Counted from the stretch's first letter, positions 51,121 through 64,000 are shown. The stretch: DNA of 64,000 nucleotides from Rhodeus uyekii (GCA_037043235.1 JAWRVZ010000258.1:481001-545000), one strand, 5' to 3'. Numbers and translations: made by a program. Notes: generated by a model from the letters alone, not told the origin.

Positions 51121-52414
51121 TATATCACATATTTAGTTAATATCTAACATTGTTGCATATCAAATATATCACACAAGAGAAAACATGATAAACGTACCGT
51201 CGCTTTATCATATTACATCCAAAATATTATACAAAAGTGCAATACAATAAGGGTCAAAGCCATTGCTAGAAAGAGTTTAGCTTACAGTCATGTTTTAATG
51301 TGCTTTAAGGCAATAAATTCACCATTTCTGAGTATTTTCATCTTAAAACGGCTAGAAGACGAGGTCCGACGTCACAAACAGCCTCAACCAATCAAATCAC
51401 GGGGTATATGCATACAAAAAGTGTGCTATACGTGAAATAAACAAAGGAAAAAAGAGCAGCATTCTCCACCCAATCACTGTAAAAACACACAGACCTTAAA
51501 CAAAGCCGAAACAATGGAGTGAAAGAATAAAAGAGTGAAGTAATCCATGTTACATTAGCATTAGCCCTCAATCTAATCCCAACTACCTGAGGAAGGAGTT
51601 TATCGCATCACTTCATCAGCCGTTTATAAAGATAAGTGGAGGAGTGGAGTTCCTCTCCATCCAGATCAGCCTTTCCCAAACACAACGGATGCGAACATCA
51701 TGAAGCTTCAACATCTGGACTGATGTGTTCTGCACAAACCGCTGAACTATTCTTACAAAACTCACAATGAAACGCGTCATGTTAGTGATGAGTTTGAAAG
51801 GATGGCTGTTATCCTGTTATTGACTCGCCTCGAGAGAACGGTTGCTGTTCACTTGAATGATTTAAAAGCTTCATTCCTCGGGATCTGCTTTGCGTTTCAC
51901 AGACGTCGTCGTCGGCTCGAACTGATCAGCAACTGTTACGAAACGGCTGTGAGTTTTATTCTGCTCTTCATTAGAAGTTTCCCCTGCGTGTCGTTGCGCG
52001 CTCTCGGCTCACGGGTCGAGGAGTGTGTGATGATTGAGAGCATGTTAGCGCCTCTCGTTGTGTGTTTCACGAACTCTCCTGAACCGGTGTGTGTACCCAA
52101 CAACCCCTGATCTCACTCCTGATCCGCTGCCCGAATCCACGCCAGAGAAAACAAGAGCGAGGCTCATGAATGTCTCGCAGAACTCTGCTTGTTTTTCACC
52201 GTATGTCCTCCATCGTGAGCTTTACGTTTGAGTGTTCACACTCCTGCTCTGCTGTGACGCGTCTGAAGATGAACAGAATCAGGGCCGGAAGAGAAGGAGA
52301 GAACTAACGAGGGTTTTGGGGAGAGGGGGTTCGTTTGGCTACTCTTCCCTTATGAAGTGATACTGTGAGGAATGAAAGTGTACATTAATAATTTGTGCCA
52401 GTGGCGCCTATTGT

Positions 52415-52692
52415 GTGTGTGTGAGAGAGAGATAGAGTGTGTGTGTGTGTGTCAGTGAGAGAAAGAAAGAGTGTGTGTGTGTGTGAGAGAGAGAGAGTAT
52501 GTGTGTGTGTGTCTGTCAGCAAGAGAAAGAAAGAGTGTGTGTGTGGGTGGGTGTGTGAGAGAGAGAGAGTGTGTGTGTGTGCACATGATTGAGTATGTTT
52601 GAGTAAGAGTGGGAGAGTGTGTGTGTGAGAGAGAGTGTGTGTGTGTGTGAGAGAGAGTGTGTGTGTGTAAGTATGTTGAAGTATGAGTCTGG

Positions 52693-52723
<31 letters not shown>

Positions 52724-52804
52724 TGTGTGGGTGTGTGTGTATGTTGAAGTCTGAGTGTGTGTGCGTGCACGTGATTGAGTATGTTTGAGTAAGAGTGGGA
52801 GTAT

Positions 52805-52835
<31 letters not shown>

Positions 52836-53270
52836 TGAGTCTCTGAGTGTGTGTGTGTTTGTGTGAGAGAGAGTGTGTGTGTGTAAGTATGTTGAAGTAT
52901 GAGTCTGGGTGTGTGTGTGTGTGAGAGAGAGTGTGTGTTTGTGTGAGAGAGAGTGTGTGTGTGTGTAATTATGTTGAAGTGTGTGTGTGTGCATGTGATT
53001 GAGTGTATGTTTGAGCAAGAGTGTGTGTGTGAGAGAGAGTGTGTGTTTGTGTGAATGAGTGAGTGTGTGAATGAGTGTGAGAGAGAGAGAGTGAGTGTGT
53101 GTGACTGTGTTTGTGAGAGTGTGTGAGTGTGTGTGTGTGTGTATGAGAGAGAGAGAGAGCGTAAGTGTGTGTGTGACTGCTTGTGAGAGTGAGTGTGTGT
53201 GTGTGTGTGTGTGTGAGTGAGTGTTTGTGTGTGACAGTGTTTGCGAGTGTGAATGTGTGTGTGTGAGTGA
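52415..53270. repeat. Long TG/GA-rich simple-sequence region
   Basis: About 850 bases of GTGTGT and GAGAGA blocks with larger duplicated segments; TATGTTGAAGTATGAGTCTG and GATTGAGTATGTTTGAGTAA recur. Minus-strand frames made of His/Thr/Ser/Leu are artefacts of the repeat. Confidence 0.95.
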
Positions 53271-54630
53271 TCAGTGCATTGATTCTCTTCCTTTTTTCAG
53301 CGTGATTCAGTTTTCTGGGTCATTCTATGAAACTTATTAATATAGTTTGATTTGCTTTGAAAAATCTGAAATGCCAAGTCTCGTGATCTCGTCGTTTTTG
53401 CTGATGTGTTTAGGAAAAGCTGTACTTTTTTCTTGTTATTATTACATTTTTAAAATGTAAAGTGATACCTGTTTTACTCCCTCCTTTTTTTTCTTTTTTT
53501 TACAGAAAGCAGAGCAAATGTTAAAAGCTCTTTCCTTCAGCTGGTTCTGCACTTGTTTCACAACACTGAGGATTTCTAATAAAATACTCATTCTCTCTCT
53601 CTGTCTGACAGCCTTTAATCTGCTACCGTGTAGCGTTTGATCGGCCCCGTGTCCCCCCCCGCCGCGCTCACAATGGTTCGGCCTGTCCGAACACGCACAA
53701 ACCGTGATGTTTAATCTCAACAGGGATTACAACCGTCTCACACACAACTCCACATGCAGGCTCACACACGAGCTCTGCCTCCGCTGGGAGAACAATCCTC
53801 CCGGAATCATTGTTGCAAAGCATTGCTTGATTTATATATTCGTTTCGGTCGATTTAGCAGACCTGATAATGACAGATAAAAACGTCTGAGAGGATTTCTA
53901 GTTCTTACAGTTGTAATCTTTCTATTCTTGTTGGTTTCCTGCAGTTGTGAAATGTATTTTGCCCTATTTTATTAATAAAATAAGTGTACAGTTTGTGGAA
54001 ACTGTGATGCATTGTTTTAGGATTCTTTGACAAATATAACATTAAAAGGAATAAGAACAGCAGTAATTTGAAATGGATAAATGTCTTTACTGTCACTTTT
54101 GATCAAGTCAATGTGTTCTTGATGAATAGAAATATAAATTTTTTTCAATCAAAATCGTACTGATTGTACTTTTGAGCGCTCGTATGTATAAAGTGTCTTT
54201 GCTTCTCTGTGCTCCACTGTCAAAAATAAAATGCACCGAACAAACATATTATCCCGTTTTTGATGCCGGGATCTTCAGCTTTTACGATGAGCGATCAAAC
54301 AAACGTTCTTTCGTTCTGTCATCAACTGACTCGTCAGAAACTGAACACGCGTGTATCCGTGTCACGTATGTTGCTCTGTATGTAAATGTATTTTAGGGCC
54401 CTTTGAAGTCTTTTGTATTTTTTCCTAAATTCTTAATTTTTTTCTTCAAATTCTTTATTTTCTGCTTTATTTTGTCTGTACTTTTAATGGTTAAATTACA
54501 TTAATCCAAAAAATGAGTCTAATGATTTTAAATCATGAAATTTAACAGCAATTTAGAAAAAATGTAGAAAAAAAGTATATGTTTATGGGTATATAAACAT
54601 AAGTCCCTAGGATATTTTATTTTTTCTCAA

Positions 54631-54745
54631 ATTGCATTCAAGAAACACATTGACATTCTAATCAGTTCTTGCTTTCCCTGGGAATCGAACCCATGACCTT
54701 GATGTTGCAAGCACCACTCTCTACTGTTTGAGCCCCAGGAAAGCT
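54631..54745 (-). mobile_element. tRNA-derived SINE, copy 6
   Basis: Minus-strand copy with B-box-like GGGTTCGATTCCC and the middle block; the 3' tail is missing. Confidence 0.8.
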
Positions 54746-55661
54746 AATTAAATTTGAGTAAACCATAATTAATTGAATTCATATAAACAACGTTTCACAA
54801 CAATAGGGACCACTTTGTTTATAAAGAGAGCGATGTTTTAATGTTAAAGACCTCGTACATGTCAAAAGATCAAGGCAATCATGAACCCATTTTTTCTCTA
54901 AAAATAAGCAGATGGGAAGGGAAAACGAGCGTCACTGACCGCTGTATTTAACATATGCATGCTTACAGTTTCCCGAACGGCACAGTTTGAAATTTTCCAG
55001 CTCTTTATTTTCCTCTCCATCTGTCTCTATACGTCCACACACGCCCCGCGCAGAAGCACGGCTGCTAATGCACAGATCATGTTACCTCTATGTATATCTG
55101 AACCGCATGAACTCGGATGCTCGCGCTCGTTCAGGGAGAGTTTGCCTGAACTTCACACTGACTGACAGACCAGCTCAGATCTCGTTAAAGACCATCTGAG
55201 ACTCAAAACCATTGAACAGGGAAGTGTATTGGAATCTTTCTGTTATCACAGCTTATTTCACAGAGTCTGTTTGTCAGATGGCAGGTATGTGAAGCGCTCA
55301 GGAAAGGCGTTTGCCGTTCTGTTTGGTGACTCTAGTCATGGAGAAAACGTCCTTCAGCTTTAAAGAGAGGAAGAAAGTCATTGTGCAGGTTCTGCGTCCT
55401 TCAAGTCATGTTAACAACGTTTACATTCCGCCTCGTAATGAGATTAGCAGATTTAGGGAATATTGCGATTTAAACGTTACCTCCTGTAAACAAAGTACAT
55501 GATCAAATTCATGTGATTTAAGCTCATAATCCTAGTAAGACGTGGCATATGCTGATTTTACACACGATATATTATCATGTAAACACTTTAATCGCATCTA
55601 TTTCATTCTGACCAAAGCGACTTAAACCAGATGCCAAAGAATCAGCGATCAAATCAGTTTG

Positions 55662-55783
55662 TGCTTCCGCTTGCAACATCAAGGTTGTGGGTTCAATTCC
55701 CAGGGAAAGCAAGAACTGATTAGAATGTCAATGTGTTTCTTGAATGCGATGATAAAAGCAGCTGATAAATGCATGAATGTAAA
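55662..55783 (+). mobile_element. tRNA-derived SINE, copy 7
   Basis: Plus-strand copy from GCTTGCAACATCAAGG through the B-box-like GGGTTCAATTCCC to the tail GATAAAAGCAGCTGATAAAT. Confidence 0.85.
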
Positions 55784-56609
55784 CGGAAGAGCTTGACTAG
55801 TAAACATACTCAATGATTGTATGTTGAATATGAGCTCATGTTAAGCAGATTTTGAGAATGAGTGTTTATGTGCATTTTGTCTTCCATTGAGGAGGAGTAG
55901 CAGCAGAAAAACAAGTAAAATCTACCTGACCGGACTTTCCCATCCAATCCCATGCATTGTGTTGCTGTAAAGCAAAACACAATTTGTTGGGATGAAGAAA
56001 AGAGATTCGGTCCTTTTTATTTCAACCAAAATCACATTATAATGATGACTTCTGGACTCTAACGCCAGCCTTTATGTGCAGTATTACGATTATGATAAAC
56101 TGAGTTTGATTGAGTCTGCTTGAAACCAGACTATTTTAAACGTGTAACTGAAAGTCTGCTCACACAATCCTTTCTTTGCTGCACAGGTGAAATGAGTTGA
56201 AGGTCTGAGAACAATAGAGGAGTGTTGGTGAAAGCGTTGGTTTGTTCGTTGGTGGTCTGGCGTGTAACTGATAGTTTTTGAGTGCTGGTTTAACGCTAGT
56301 GTTTCTACGACACAAATAGAGACAGCGAGTCTATGAATGTTTAACTGAGTGCTTATTCACCTATTGGTTTTATTCTTAAACTTCTCGACATTTAAGTTAA
56401 GTGACATTATTTTCCCCCTTCTCTGATTTCTACAGTTAAGCTTTTCAACTCTATAGATTTCAAATCAGAATAACTCAAACCTTTTTGATACACCAAACCA
56501 TTTATGTGTAACAGCAATACATTTGAAAGCAAATGAAGCGTTTTAACACATTGACTCAAGCCTTTTCCAGTCTCTCTGCTCAGCACAGGTGTGTTTGGAC
56601 CTGTAATCG

Positions 56610-57109
56610 TGTCAGGTTTGAGAGAGCGAGGACTCAGAGATGCGGGTGAAAAGGACTTTTAATACAAAATAAAACAAAATACAAACACAAACTACCCCGA
56701 GGGGGAAAAACAAGATCAGACTAGACAGAAATAAGACTGGACTACGACTTGACTAGACTAAACTACAGACTCGACTTGACTGGAAAGACTAAAGACTTGA
56801 CTTGACTTGACTTGACTTGACTGGAAAAACTCAGGACAGCAACAGACATAGTAAAGACAACGACGCAACCCAGAACAGCAGACAAAGATGGAATATATAG
56901 GGAGGACATGGAGAAATTAACGAGGAAAATCAGCTGGGATAAATCAAACTAAAGACAATGAAACAAGACGGGCGGGGTAACAGACACGACATGAACATGA
57001 AGCCAATTAAACAAAGACGACGCGCAGCTGGTGACAACCACTGCGCGTGACAAAACACAAGCACGCGGCCGATGGAAATAATAAGACCGAATGTGGCAGA
57101 ACCCTGACA
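56610..57109 (-). mobile_element. Solo LTR, family 1 copy B
   Basis: 500 bases from TGTCAGG to CCCTGACA, flanked by the exact 5-base duplication AATCG (56605-56609 and 57110-57114). On the minus strand it begins TGTCAGGGTTCTGCCAC, like the copy at 40861. A TATA-like CTATATATTCC appears at about 56890-56900. No internal genes, so only the LTR remains. Confidence 0.88.
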
Positions 57110-57423
57110 AATCGCTGCATATTTAATTACTTTTGTGCAATGGGTGATATGCAAATCACAACACAGGCAAATGGTTTCAATGGAAATAAGTGTAAAGAAA
57201 TGTGTGTGTTTAAATAATATTACAGAAGTGTTTTTGTTCTAGTGTTTTTTTTGCGAGTGACCAGAAAATATTTTAATCATCTAAAAAAACAATCCTTTTG
57301 TGGAATTGTAATTTCTATGGATGTTAAATGTTCTTTTTCATCAACATCACATTTAAATATTTCCCTGCAAGAACTTCTTCCGTTCATTCAAACAAATCTC
57401 ATAAAACCCGACATGAGCAAACC

Positions 57424-58099
57424 TGTCAGGTGTGTGTGGAAGGATGAGCGAGGACTCAGTAGTGCAGTAAATTAATTAAACAAAAACACAACAAAAACCA
57501 CCCTGAAGGGGAAGAACTAGACTTGACTTGACTACTAGAACTCGACTTAAGACAGGACAAAGGGAATAAATAGGGAACACACGAGTCGGGTAATAAGGTG
57601 GAACAGCTGGGTCAAATCAAACAATAACAAGGGAACAAGACGGGCGGGGTTACACAAAAGTCGCGTGTTCACATGAAACAAGAAGAGAGCGCAGCTAGTG
57701 AATCACGAACTACACGCCACTCAGAACACAACATGAAAGCATGCGGCCGATGTAAACACGAACCGCGTGCTAAACACTACACGTAGACCAGAGAGAGGGC
57801 GGCCAAGCAAAGCCCGAAAACGCACCCACTCACATGATGTAGAGCGCAGGAGAATGAGCAAACACCCGTCTCGTGTGTCCACAACAAGAACAGACACACA
57901 GGTCATGAATGTCCGAATCCCCACACAAAACTAAGACTAAACAGGACCAAAGTGTCGGGATCGGACATCACGCCCCACTCGCACGCGTGCGAGTCGAGAC
58001 ACTCGAAGCCATGCGTGCCCACAAAGACACGAGGATAGGGCAGTGTCAGAGCTCTGTCACCCAAACACTAGAAAACACGACCGTGGCAGAACCCTGACA
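57424..58099 (-). mobile_element. Solo LTR, family 1 copy C
   Basis: 676 bases from TGTCAGG to CCCTGACA with the exact 5-base duplication AAACC on both sides (57419-57423 and 58100-58104). TATA-like CCTATTTATTCCC on the minus strand. The different duplication from copy B shows an independent insertion about 310 bases away. Confidence 0.9.
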
Positions 58100-58227
58100 A
58101 AACCGTCCGTTTCACAATCACAGTGCACTTTTACACAGTATTGCATGAAGAGTGCCAGCGTTACAGCAGTGTTTCTGAATCTGTCATTTGATGATTAAAC
58201 TCTTTCCCTCCCTGACGAGCATCTGGG

Positions 58228-58251
58228 GATTGTGTGTGTGTGTGTGTGTGA
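58228..58251. repeat. (GT)n microsatellite
   Basis: Short GT run. Confidence 0.9.
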
Positions 58252-58520
58252 GCTGAATGACGCTCTAAATACCCGGAGGCAAAAGATGAGAAATGTTTCC
58301 CCTCCCGCTTTTGCACATGTAACATTGATTGTCAATGTTGACTGTTCACATACATTTGATGATGGAAGAGCTACGACTCTCGCTCAAAGCCGGTGTCACC
58401 GTAGTGAAATATTGCTCTTTGGATGTGAGCTCTGCGTGTCAGTGACCCTGCAGGGATTGAGCTGTGAATGCATCTGAACTCGAGTAAAAGCATTTCAGGC
58501 TTCATTGTGAACTGATTTAT

Positions 58521-58630
58521 TTAAAGGGATAGTTCACCCAAAAATGAAAATTCTGTCCTTAATTCCTCGCCCTCATGTCATTACAAACCCGTAAGACTTT
58601 CGTTCATCATCAAAACACAAATGACGGTTT
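58521..58630. mobile_element. Fragment of the AAAGGGATAGTTCACCC element family
   Basis: TTTAAAGGGATAGTTCACCC then AAAAATGAAAATTCTGTCCT and CCTCATGTCATTACAAACCC, a nonautonomous DNA element very common in cyprinid genomes. Only one end is present here. Confidence 0.75.
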
Positions 58631-59291
58631 GACTGTTACACAACTACCACTTCATAAAAAGACCATAACACTAATCTAGAAGAGACAGAAGAGACTCGAT
58701 CGCTTTAAATGATGAACTGATATAATGTAGACGATATCTCTTGTTTTCTGGATGTGTTTTAAAGATCTTTTATTACTAAATTGCTGGAAGAACGGCATTG
58801 TTTCATATCGCTGCTCAAAGGACAAAGAGAAGAAAAGCATAAATGGGCCGTTACTATGACAGCAATTGTATACTTTAAATATAGAAACCAAGCAGCTTTA
58901 TGTTTCCCACATGTGAATAAGAGAATGTCTTCACTTATTTCCACTAATTCCCTTATTTTTTCAAATGACATCCTTCACTTTGAGATCAAATACAAGAGAG
59001 AAAACCATAGTGCATAAATAGGACATTAATTTCCAGTTATTTATGTAAATATTAATGTAATATTTTATCAATACAAGCGTATGAGGTTTTATTTACAGCA
59101 GACGATCGTGCGATGGATTCATGGGATTTGGTAGTTGAAGTGTCAATTTTACTTTTGCAGATGTTCACATGAGAAACAATTATCGTCTAAATAGGGCTTT
59201 TTAGTTTTATTTTTCAACTAAAAATTAAAAACTTTGTATGTGTCCTTTTTATCAACACAACACGGATAAGTAAATCTGAAGTTTCCAGTAT

Positions 59292-59328
59292 CTCTAACAG
59301 TAGAGAGTGGCGCTTGCAACGTCAATCC
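59292..59328 (+). mobile_element. tRNA-derived SINE, copy 8 (5' fragment)
   Basis: Only CTAACAGTAGAGAGTGGCGC and TTGCAACGTCAA remain. Confidence 0.6.
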
Positions 59329-59474
59329 TCGTTTCTCCATCCGCCTCTATCAGGAAGGATGTTTGGAGCGTCTCTGCTTGTTTGCAATGCAATGATAAGT
59401 AAAGAACTGTTTGTTAATCAAGTAAAATGCTTTCTGTACCCAAACAAACACTATGCATATTAAATCAAATGTTT

Positions 59475-59622
59475 GGTGTCTCAATCAGTAGAGAGTGCAA
59501 CACCAAGTTCATGGGTTCGATTCCCAGGGAAAGCAAGAACTGATGAGAATGCCAATGTGTTTCTTGAATGCAATGCAAGTTGCTTTGGATAAAAGCGTCT
59601 GATAAATGCAGGAGTGTAAGTG
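59475..59622 (+). mobile_element. tRNA-derived SINE, copy 9 (most complete)
   Basis: 5' tRNA-like part, B-box-like GGGTTCGATTCCC, middle block, then AAGTTGCTTTGGATAAAAGC and GTCTGATAAATG. This copy preserves the L2-like 3' tail best. Confidence 0.88.
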
Positions 59623-60509
59623 AATCAGTGACTCGCCTGCACAAAAATACAGAGACCATTTATGCTTCCTTTATAAATCAGTATTTTCAAACAATGTAAG
59701 TGTATAAGACAGTCTGCAATTGTAAAACTTTGTGAAAAGGTATTTAATCAGCTACTCAAAGTATTAAACACAACTACAAAGCAAGTACACTTTTTATACG
59801 CTTAAATTATGCACTGTTTCTGTCAGTATAAATCAGTGCAATTTTAACTATATTTCTGAGAGGTACATAAAAAGTAGACAAAGTAAACTCTCTTATTTGT
59901 AGTTTAAACAAAGTTACTAATGGCTCACTTATATAGCTTGTTTTTCATTAGGGTTTGTAGGAAAAAACTTAATTGGGGAAAAACACAAGCTTTATTGTTT
60001 GGATCTAATAACAGTGTAAATTCTGCACCTAAGCTCCTCAAAAAATGTTCAAAGAAATTGGGAGCGGTTCCTGGAAATAACCTGTGCCAAGTTGTCTAGA
60101 TAGGAATGGTTTCTATCTTATAGGGGAAGGGTGTTATTTACCATCAGTTTCATTGCTTCAGCTTCAGCATTGGTTTATGGTCCTCCATCCACCAGTTAAT
60201 TTGATCGGAGAAACACAAAAGATGCATTTGCCAGTGCATGAAGAAGATGGACAGGGAGTTGTTGATTATAAAAGGGAGTTTCATTGTCTGGATGCTCAGC
60301 TCCTTCTTTATCGTCTTCCTCATTTCTGAATGGATGTTGCATAAGGTTTATTCAAAGATCGACATATCAGGATTCTCCAGGATCTTTGAATAACCCTTAT
60401 GCAACCCGTATCTTATCGTTTATCTACTGATACCATCAGAACTGCATTCATTTCTGCTGGAATATCTAGGATCTGGAATATCAGAAGAGGACGCAAATGT
60501 ATAGACATA

Positions 60510-60935
60510 CAGTAATACCTTGAGATACAAGCGTAATCCGTTCCAGGACGAGCTCGTAACTCGAGTTGCTCGTATCTCATATCTTAAGAGATAACAGAAA
60601 TTAATCGTTTTGGCCCTCTATGGACTCAGAAGCTCATATTTATTATTATTAACACTCATAACTCGTGCTGCTCCCAGCTTAATACTGGTGAATCACTCGT
60701 TGCCCCCGGTAACCCCCGCTGTAAAACCAAGCTGCCTCTAGTGGAGATCATATGCAATTACCCATAAATGAGGAGCTTGAGCTGCTGCGAGTGCTGAACA
60801 CCTCTAGCGTCTGGAAGCTGCTCGTATCTCAAATATTTACTCGTATCTCAAAGCAATTGCTTTTTTACGAGCAAGAGGTTGCTCGTATCTCAGAATGCTC
60901 ATATGTTGGGACGCTCTTATTTCAAGATATTACTG
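60510..60935. mobile_element. Mariner/Tc1-like MITE, 426 bp
   Basis: Termini CAGTAATACCTTGAGATAC and ATTTCAAGATATTACTG flanked by TA on both sides. Several GCTCGTATCTCA repeats lie near both ends. Same family as 12269-13579. Confidence 0.78.
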
Positions 60936-61536
60936 TAGAAGCGGGTTTCAGATCCTTACGGATCCTCCAGTGTTTCATAGATGATTTGGAAAGTCAAAGG
61001 GTTTTCCTGAACTCAAAGTGAGTTTGGAGGAGGAAGTTTGTCAATGAAAATTCCAGAGTTTTTTTTAGGACTTTAACTGAGTAGATCCTGCATGCTATAT
61101 GTGTAAAAAATTGCAATTATAAATGCTTTAAGGACTTGAAGGAGAGTAAATGGACTTCAGTGTTGGAGTCGGGCTCTTTCCCGAATGGGAATCGTCGCTC
61201 CCTATACAAAAGAGCCATTGAAAGAAAGAAAACCGCACATGGGATATCGGCTACAAACAGACACATAGCAAGAGGGTTGCTGTTGTTTCAAATTGCTTAT
61301 TTATGGCCCAAAATATTGTGTTTATAGAAAGCAGAAAGTGATTACATTTCTTGTATGGTGTACTAGGAAAAATAGTGGGAGCGAAAAGAGGAGTTTCTAT
61401 GGTTAATTGTTTTGGAAAAGAAAAGAGAAAGGCTATCTTTAGAAAATACTTGTTATAATGGACATATGATGTGTATTTTTATCATCTTTTTGGTTGAATG
61501 TGGAGGAATTAAAGTAAACATTCTTTGATAAAGTTA

Positions 61537-61709
<173 letters not shown>

Positions 61710-61849
61710 CTGCATTGAACAGCTTCATTTCAAGCGTAGCCTGTAGGTTGTTTGCAGCCGGACTTTGAGTCCTGCTCTTTCTAACATGCAGAAGTGGTAG
61801 TGACCTGAAATAACGCTTGTCTGTTGTTTATGTTGTTCATACATTCACA

Positions 61850-61925
61850 TTTATATTCATGCATTAGTCAGACTTGCATTGGATTCAAGAAACACATTAA
61901 TATTCTAATCAGTTCTTGCTTTCCT
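61850..61925 (-). mobile_element. tRNA-derived SINE, copy 10 (3' part)
   Basis: Minus-strand tail and middle block (TCAAGAAACACATTAATATT, AATCAGTTCTTGCTTTCC), without the B-box. Confidence 0.75.
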
Positions 61926-62059
61926 GGTTTATATAAATCTGTTACACTTACCTTTTGCATTTACATTACATTAACGGTTTGATTTTTAAAGAAATAAAAT
62001 GTGATTTGGCATATAACTCAAAATTGACCATTCATTTTTTTAATGCAATTTTGCAATGT

Positions 62060-62335
62060 TTATTATAAATTATTAATCTCTACACTTCATTCGTGTTTTA
62101 AATTCATGTTTATAATCTATAATCAGAATATCTTCTCTCTCTCAGCATCATCTCTTCTCTTCTCTGAGGATGAGGGCGGGGCAATAACCTGTCAATCACA
62201 CCAGATCCACCAATGGCAAACCACAACCATCCAATCAAATCCCACAGACTCAATCAAGCCCCGCCCACATTTGTTCTTGTTTGAGAAGCGATTCTCTCGA
62301 TTTTACACACAATAGAGAAGAAAAGATCTGACTTT
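62060..62335. repeat. Dispersed repeat, copy B (first copy near 14.4 kb)
   Basis: Near-identical to 14370-14680 over GATGAGGGCGGGGCAATAAC through GAGAAGCGATTCTCTCG, with a few substitutions and short indels. Confidence 0.8.
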
Positions 62336-62550
62336 TAAGGTGAACGTGATTTCACCAAGTGAATGTTCCTAGATCAATAACAACATGTCACTCAAATCTG
62401 ATTGGTTGAGAGACAAGTTTACATTTAATATGAGGTTTAGGTGTTATTCATCATCATTTCCCTCTGAGATTAGGGATAAATTGTGGTTAGACGTGGGTTA
62501 AACTACAGAGAGACATGAGGGTGCTTGTAAGGGACGAAAAGGCATGAATG

Positions 62551-62572
62551 GAGAGAGAGAGAGAGAGAGAGA
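62551..62572. repeat. (GA)n microsatellite
   Basis: Short GA run. Confidence 0.9.
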
Positions 62573-63685
62573 CCTAGAGAGAAAAGAGGGAATGACGCAT
62601 GTCGAGGAAGGGACGTTCAGAGAGAGTGATCTGTATTTCCTTGCGGCTGAGTGTCTTTATCCAAAATCTGTCAGAGAGCATCTGTCAGTGTTAGTGGGTC
62701 ACTTGTTTCCTTCTTTACTCTCTTCTCTCCTCTTCTTTCTGTTCTAGAGGGAAGCCGCTTTCTTTCTTTCTCTACCTCATTTAACAAATGATCCGATAAT
62801 GAAACATGTGGAGCAGACTCATTAGTGAGAATTAGGAGCGGGTGATTTGGTACAAAGGAGAGCAAAGAGGGGAGGAGTAAAGTAAATAGAGGAACGGCGA
62901 CGAGTGAAACGAGTGAAAAACGCAGGAATGAAGAGCAACAGTCGTAAAATCCCATTTTCCTCATAGAGAAGTAGTTTCCCAAAAAACTATACTTTTACCA
63001 TAATTTACTATGATTTACTCTTTACTCTCCTAACATCCATTTAAAAAATATGAATTTTAATGTTTAAAAGTGGACTAAAATACACACATGCATTTATGGA
63101 AAGTTTGGTGGTCAAGATAAATTTAATCTGAGCGGAATATATTTGTATATATTTTGCATCATTTCTTATCAAGCAAAAATATCGTCAGATTCTGCAAACA
63201 CACAAAAAAATGTAATTGTGTGTAAAATGCTAAAGACAAAACAAATCCAGCACTTGAACTGTGATTTTAAGACACTTCGAGATATTCTGGATAATTATGT
63301 AATGCATGTTTTGTCAGTAGGCGAGTTCAAATGTTAAATGTTAATGATTCTGAAGTCATGAACGAGCTTCATTTTGAAGGATAAAATGAGAGGGAAGGGT
63401 AGAAGTAGAAAGAAAGGACAAAAAAACCCTTCCTTGTTTGGCAGTTTCTCTGATTTATGTCGTTCGGGAATGTACACAAGTCCATTGTAAACACATCCAA
63501 TCCTTTGCTTACAATAGCAGTCGGAGTGTGACGGGAGGAGGTCACATGGTGCGCCTGTGCTCTCTCTGATTGGTGGAGCGTTTTTGACTTGAGTTTTGCA
63601 CGGGGAAGCTCTTCTATTCAAGTGCGCTTCAAATCATCGACTGTACTTACAGACAATATCATCTTCATGCAATAAAAGGCGGTTT

Positions 63686-63708
63686 AGAGAGAGAGAGAGA
63701 GAGAGAGC
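63686..63708. repeat. (GA)n microsatellite
   Basis: Short GA run. Confidence 0.9.
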
Positions 63709-63902
63709 ACACTCTCATGCACACTCCAATAAAATCTCCAATAAAAGTTTTACTTTTGTTTTAATAATCTTTTCTTGTGCGCTTATTTTGATTTATCAAC
63801 GACTAAAGCACAAATGCAAATAACCAGATTATGATTTTAACCATAGTGTGTTATTGAATATTATGTTTGAAGTTACTAAATACCAACATCATCATGGTTC
63901 GA

Positions 63903-64000
63903 ACAGTAGAGTGTGGCGCTTGCAACGCTAAGGTCATGGGTTCGATTCCCAGGGAAAGAGAGAACTGATTAGAATGTCAATGTGTTTCTTGAATGCAATG
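63903..64000 (+). mobile_element. tRNA-derived SINE, copy 11, cut by the window end
   Basis: AACAGTAGAGTGTGGCGCTT, B-box-like GGGTTCGATTCCC and TGTGTTTCTTGAATGCAATG run to the last base of the window. Confidence 0.88.

Noticed and set aside
52452..53018. 188-codon minus-strand frame rich in His, Thr, Ser and Leu
   Set aside because: Pure TG/GA repeat translation with no conserved domain.
54631..54745. tRNA gene suggested by the B-box-like sequence
   Set aside because: No cloverleaf or discriminator end. The sequence continues into a SINE body and recurs in many copies.
58232..58477. 81-codon plus-strand frame after a GT run
   Set aside because: Begins in a microsatellite, lies in slc16a2 intron 1 and has no recognisable domain.

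Overview
The window is vertebrate nuclear DNA, most likely from a ray-finned fish and probably a cyprinid. The coding exons are short and bounded by GT/AG splice sites. The noncoding DNA is full of long CA/GT, GA/TC and AT microsatellites, tRNA-derived SINEs, and short inverted-repeat elements common in teleosts (for example AAAGGGATAGTTCACCC, the TTAGTTAATG family and AGGGCTGCACAATT). The genus cannot be read from the sequence.

Three host genes can be supported. (1) sec24b, the cargo-binding subunit of the COPII coat, occupies 35196 to 7431 on the minus strand. I could place 24 coding exons whose splice phases all agree, giving a continuous 1158-codon frame. (2) lrrn4cl, a small single-pass membrane protein with an FN3-like domain, lies at 39277-40002 on the minus strand in one coding exon. 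(3) slc16a2 (MCT8, the thyroid-hormone transporter) starts at 49997 on the plus strand. Only exon 1 is present; its intron 1 fills the rest of the window (50373-64000). The three genes act in unrelated processes (ER export, membrane protein, hormone transport), and only their adjacency is shown.

Layout: 1-2.08 kb is AT-rich intergenic DNA. A non-LTR retrotransposon with an uninterrupted endonuclease/reverse-transcriptase frame lies at 2.08-5.98 kb. The 3' flank of sec24b lies at about 6.0-7.4 kb, and sec24b itself at 7.4-35.2 kb. Its introns hold a 3.5-kb GA/TC array directly against the exon 9 acceptor, a 6.9-kb composite repeat containing arrays of RFX-type X-box motifs, mariner-like elements and SINEs. 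Trinucleotide tracts at 35.4-35.9 kb sit just upstream of the sec24b promoter. A minisatellite with 104/112-bp units occurs on both sides of lrrn4cl (37.9-39.1 and 46.3-47.2 kb). Three solo LTRs of one family lie at 40.9, 56.6 and 57.4 kb. The slc16a2 promoter and CpG-rich leader lie at 49.2-50.0 kb.

Most long open frames in the window are artefacts of stop-free simple repeats. The most unusual signals are the roughly 3.5-kb AG-free polypyrimidine tract at a constitutive splice acceptor, the X-box array, and the intact LINE frame.
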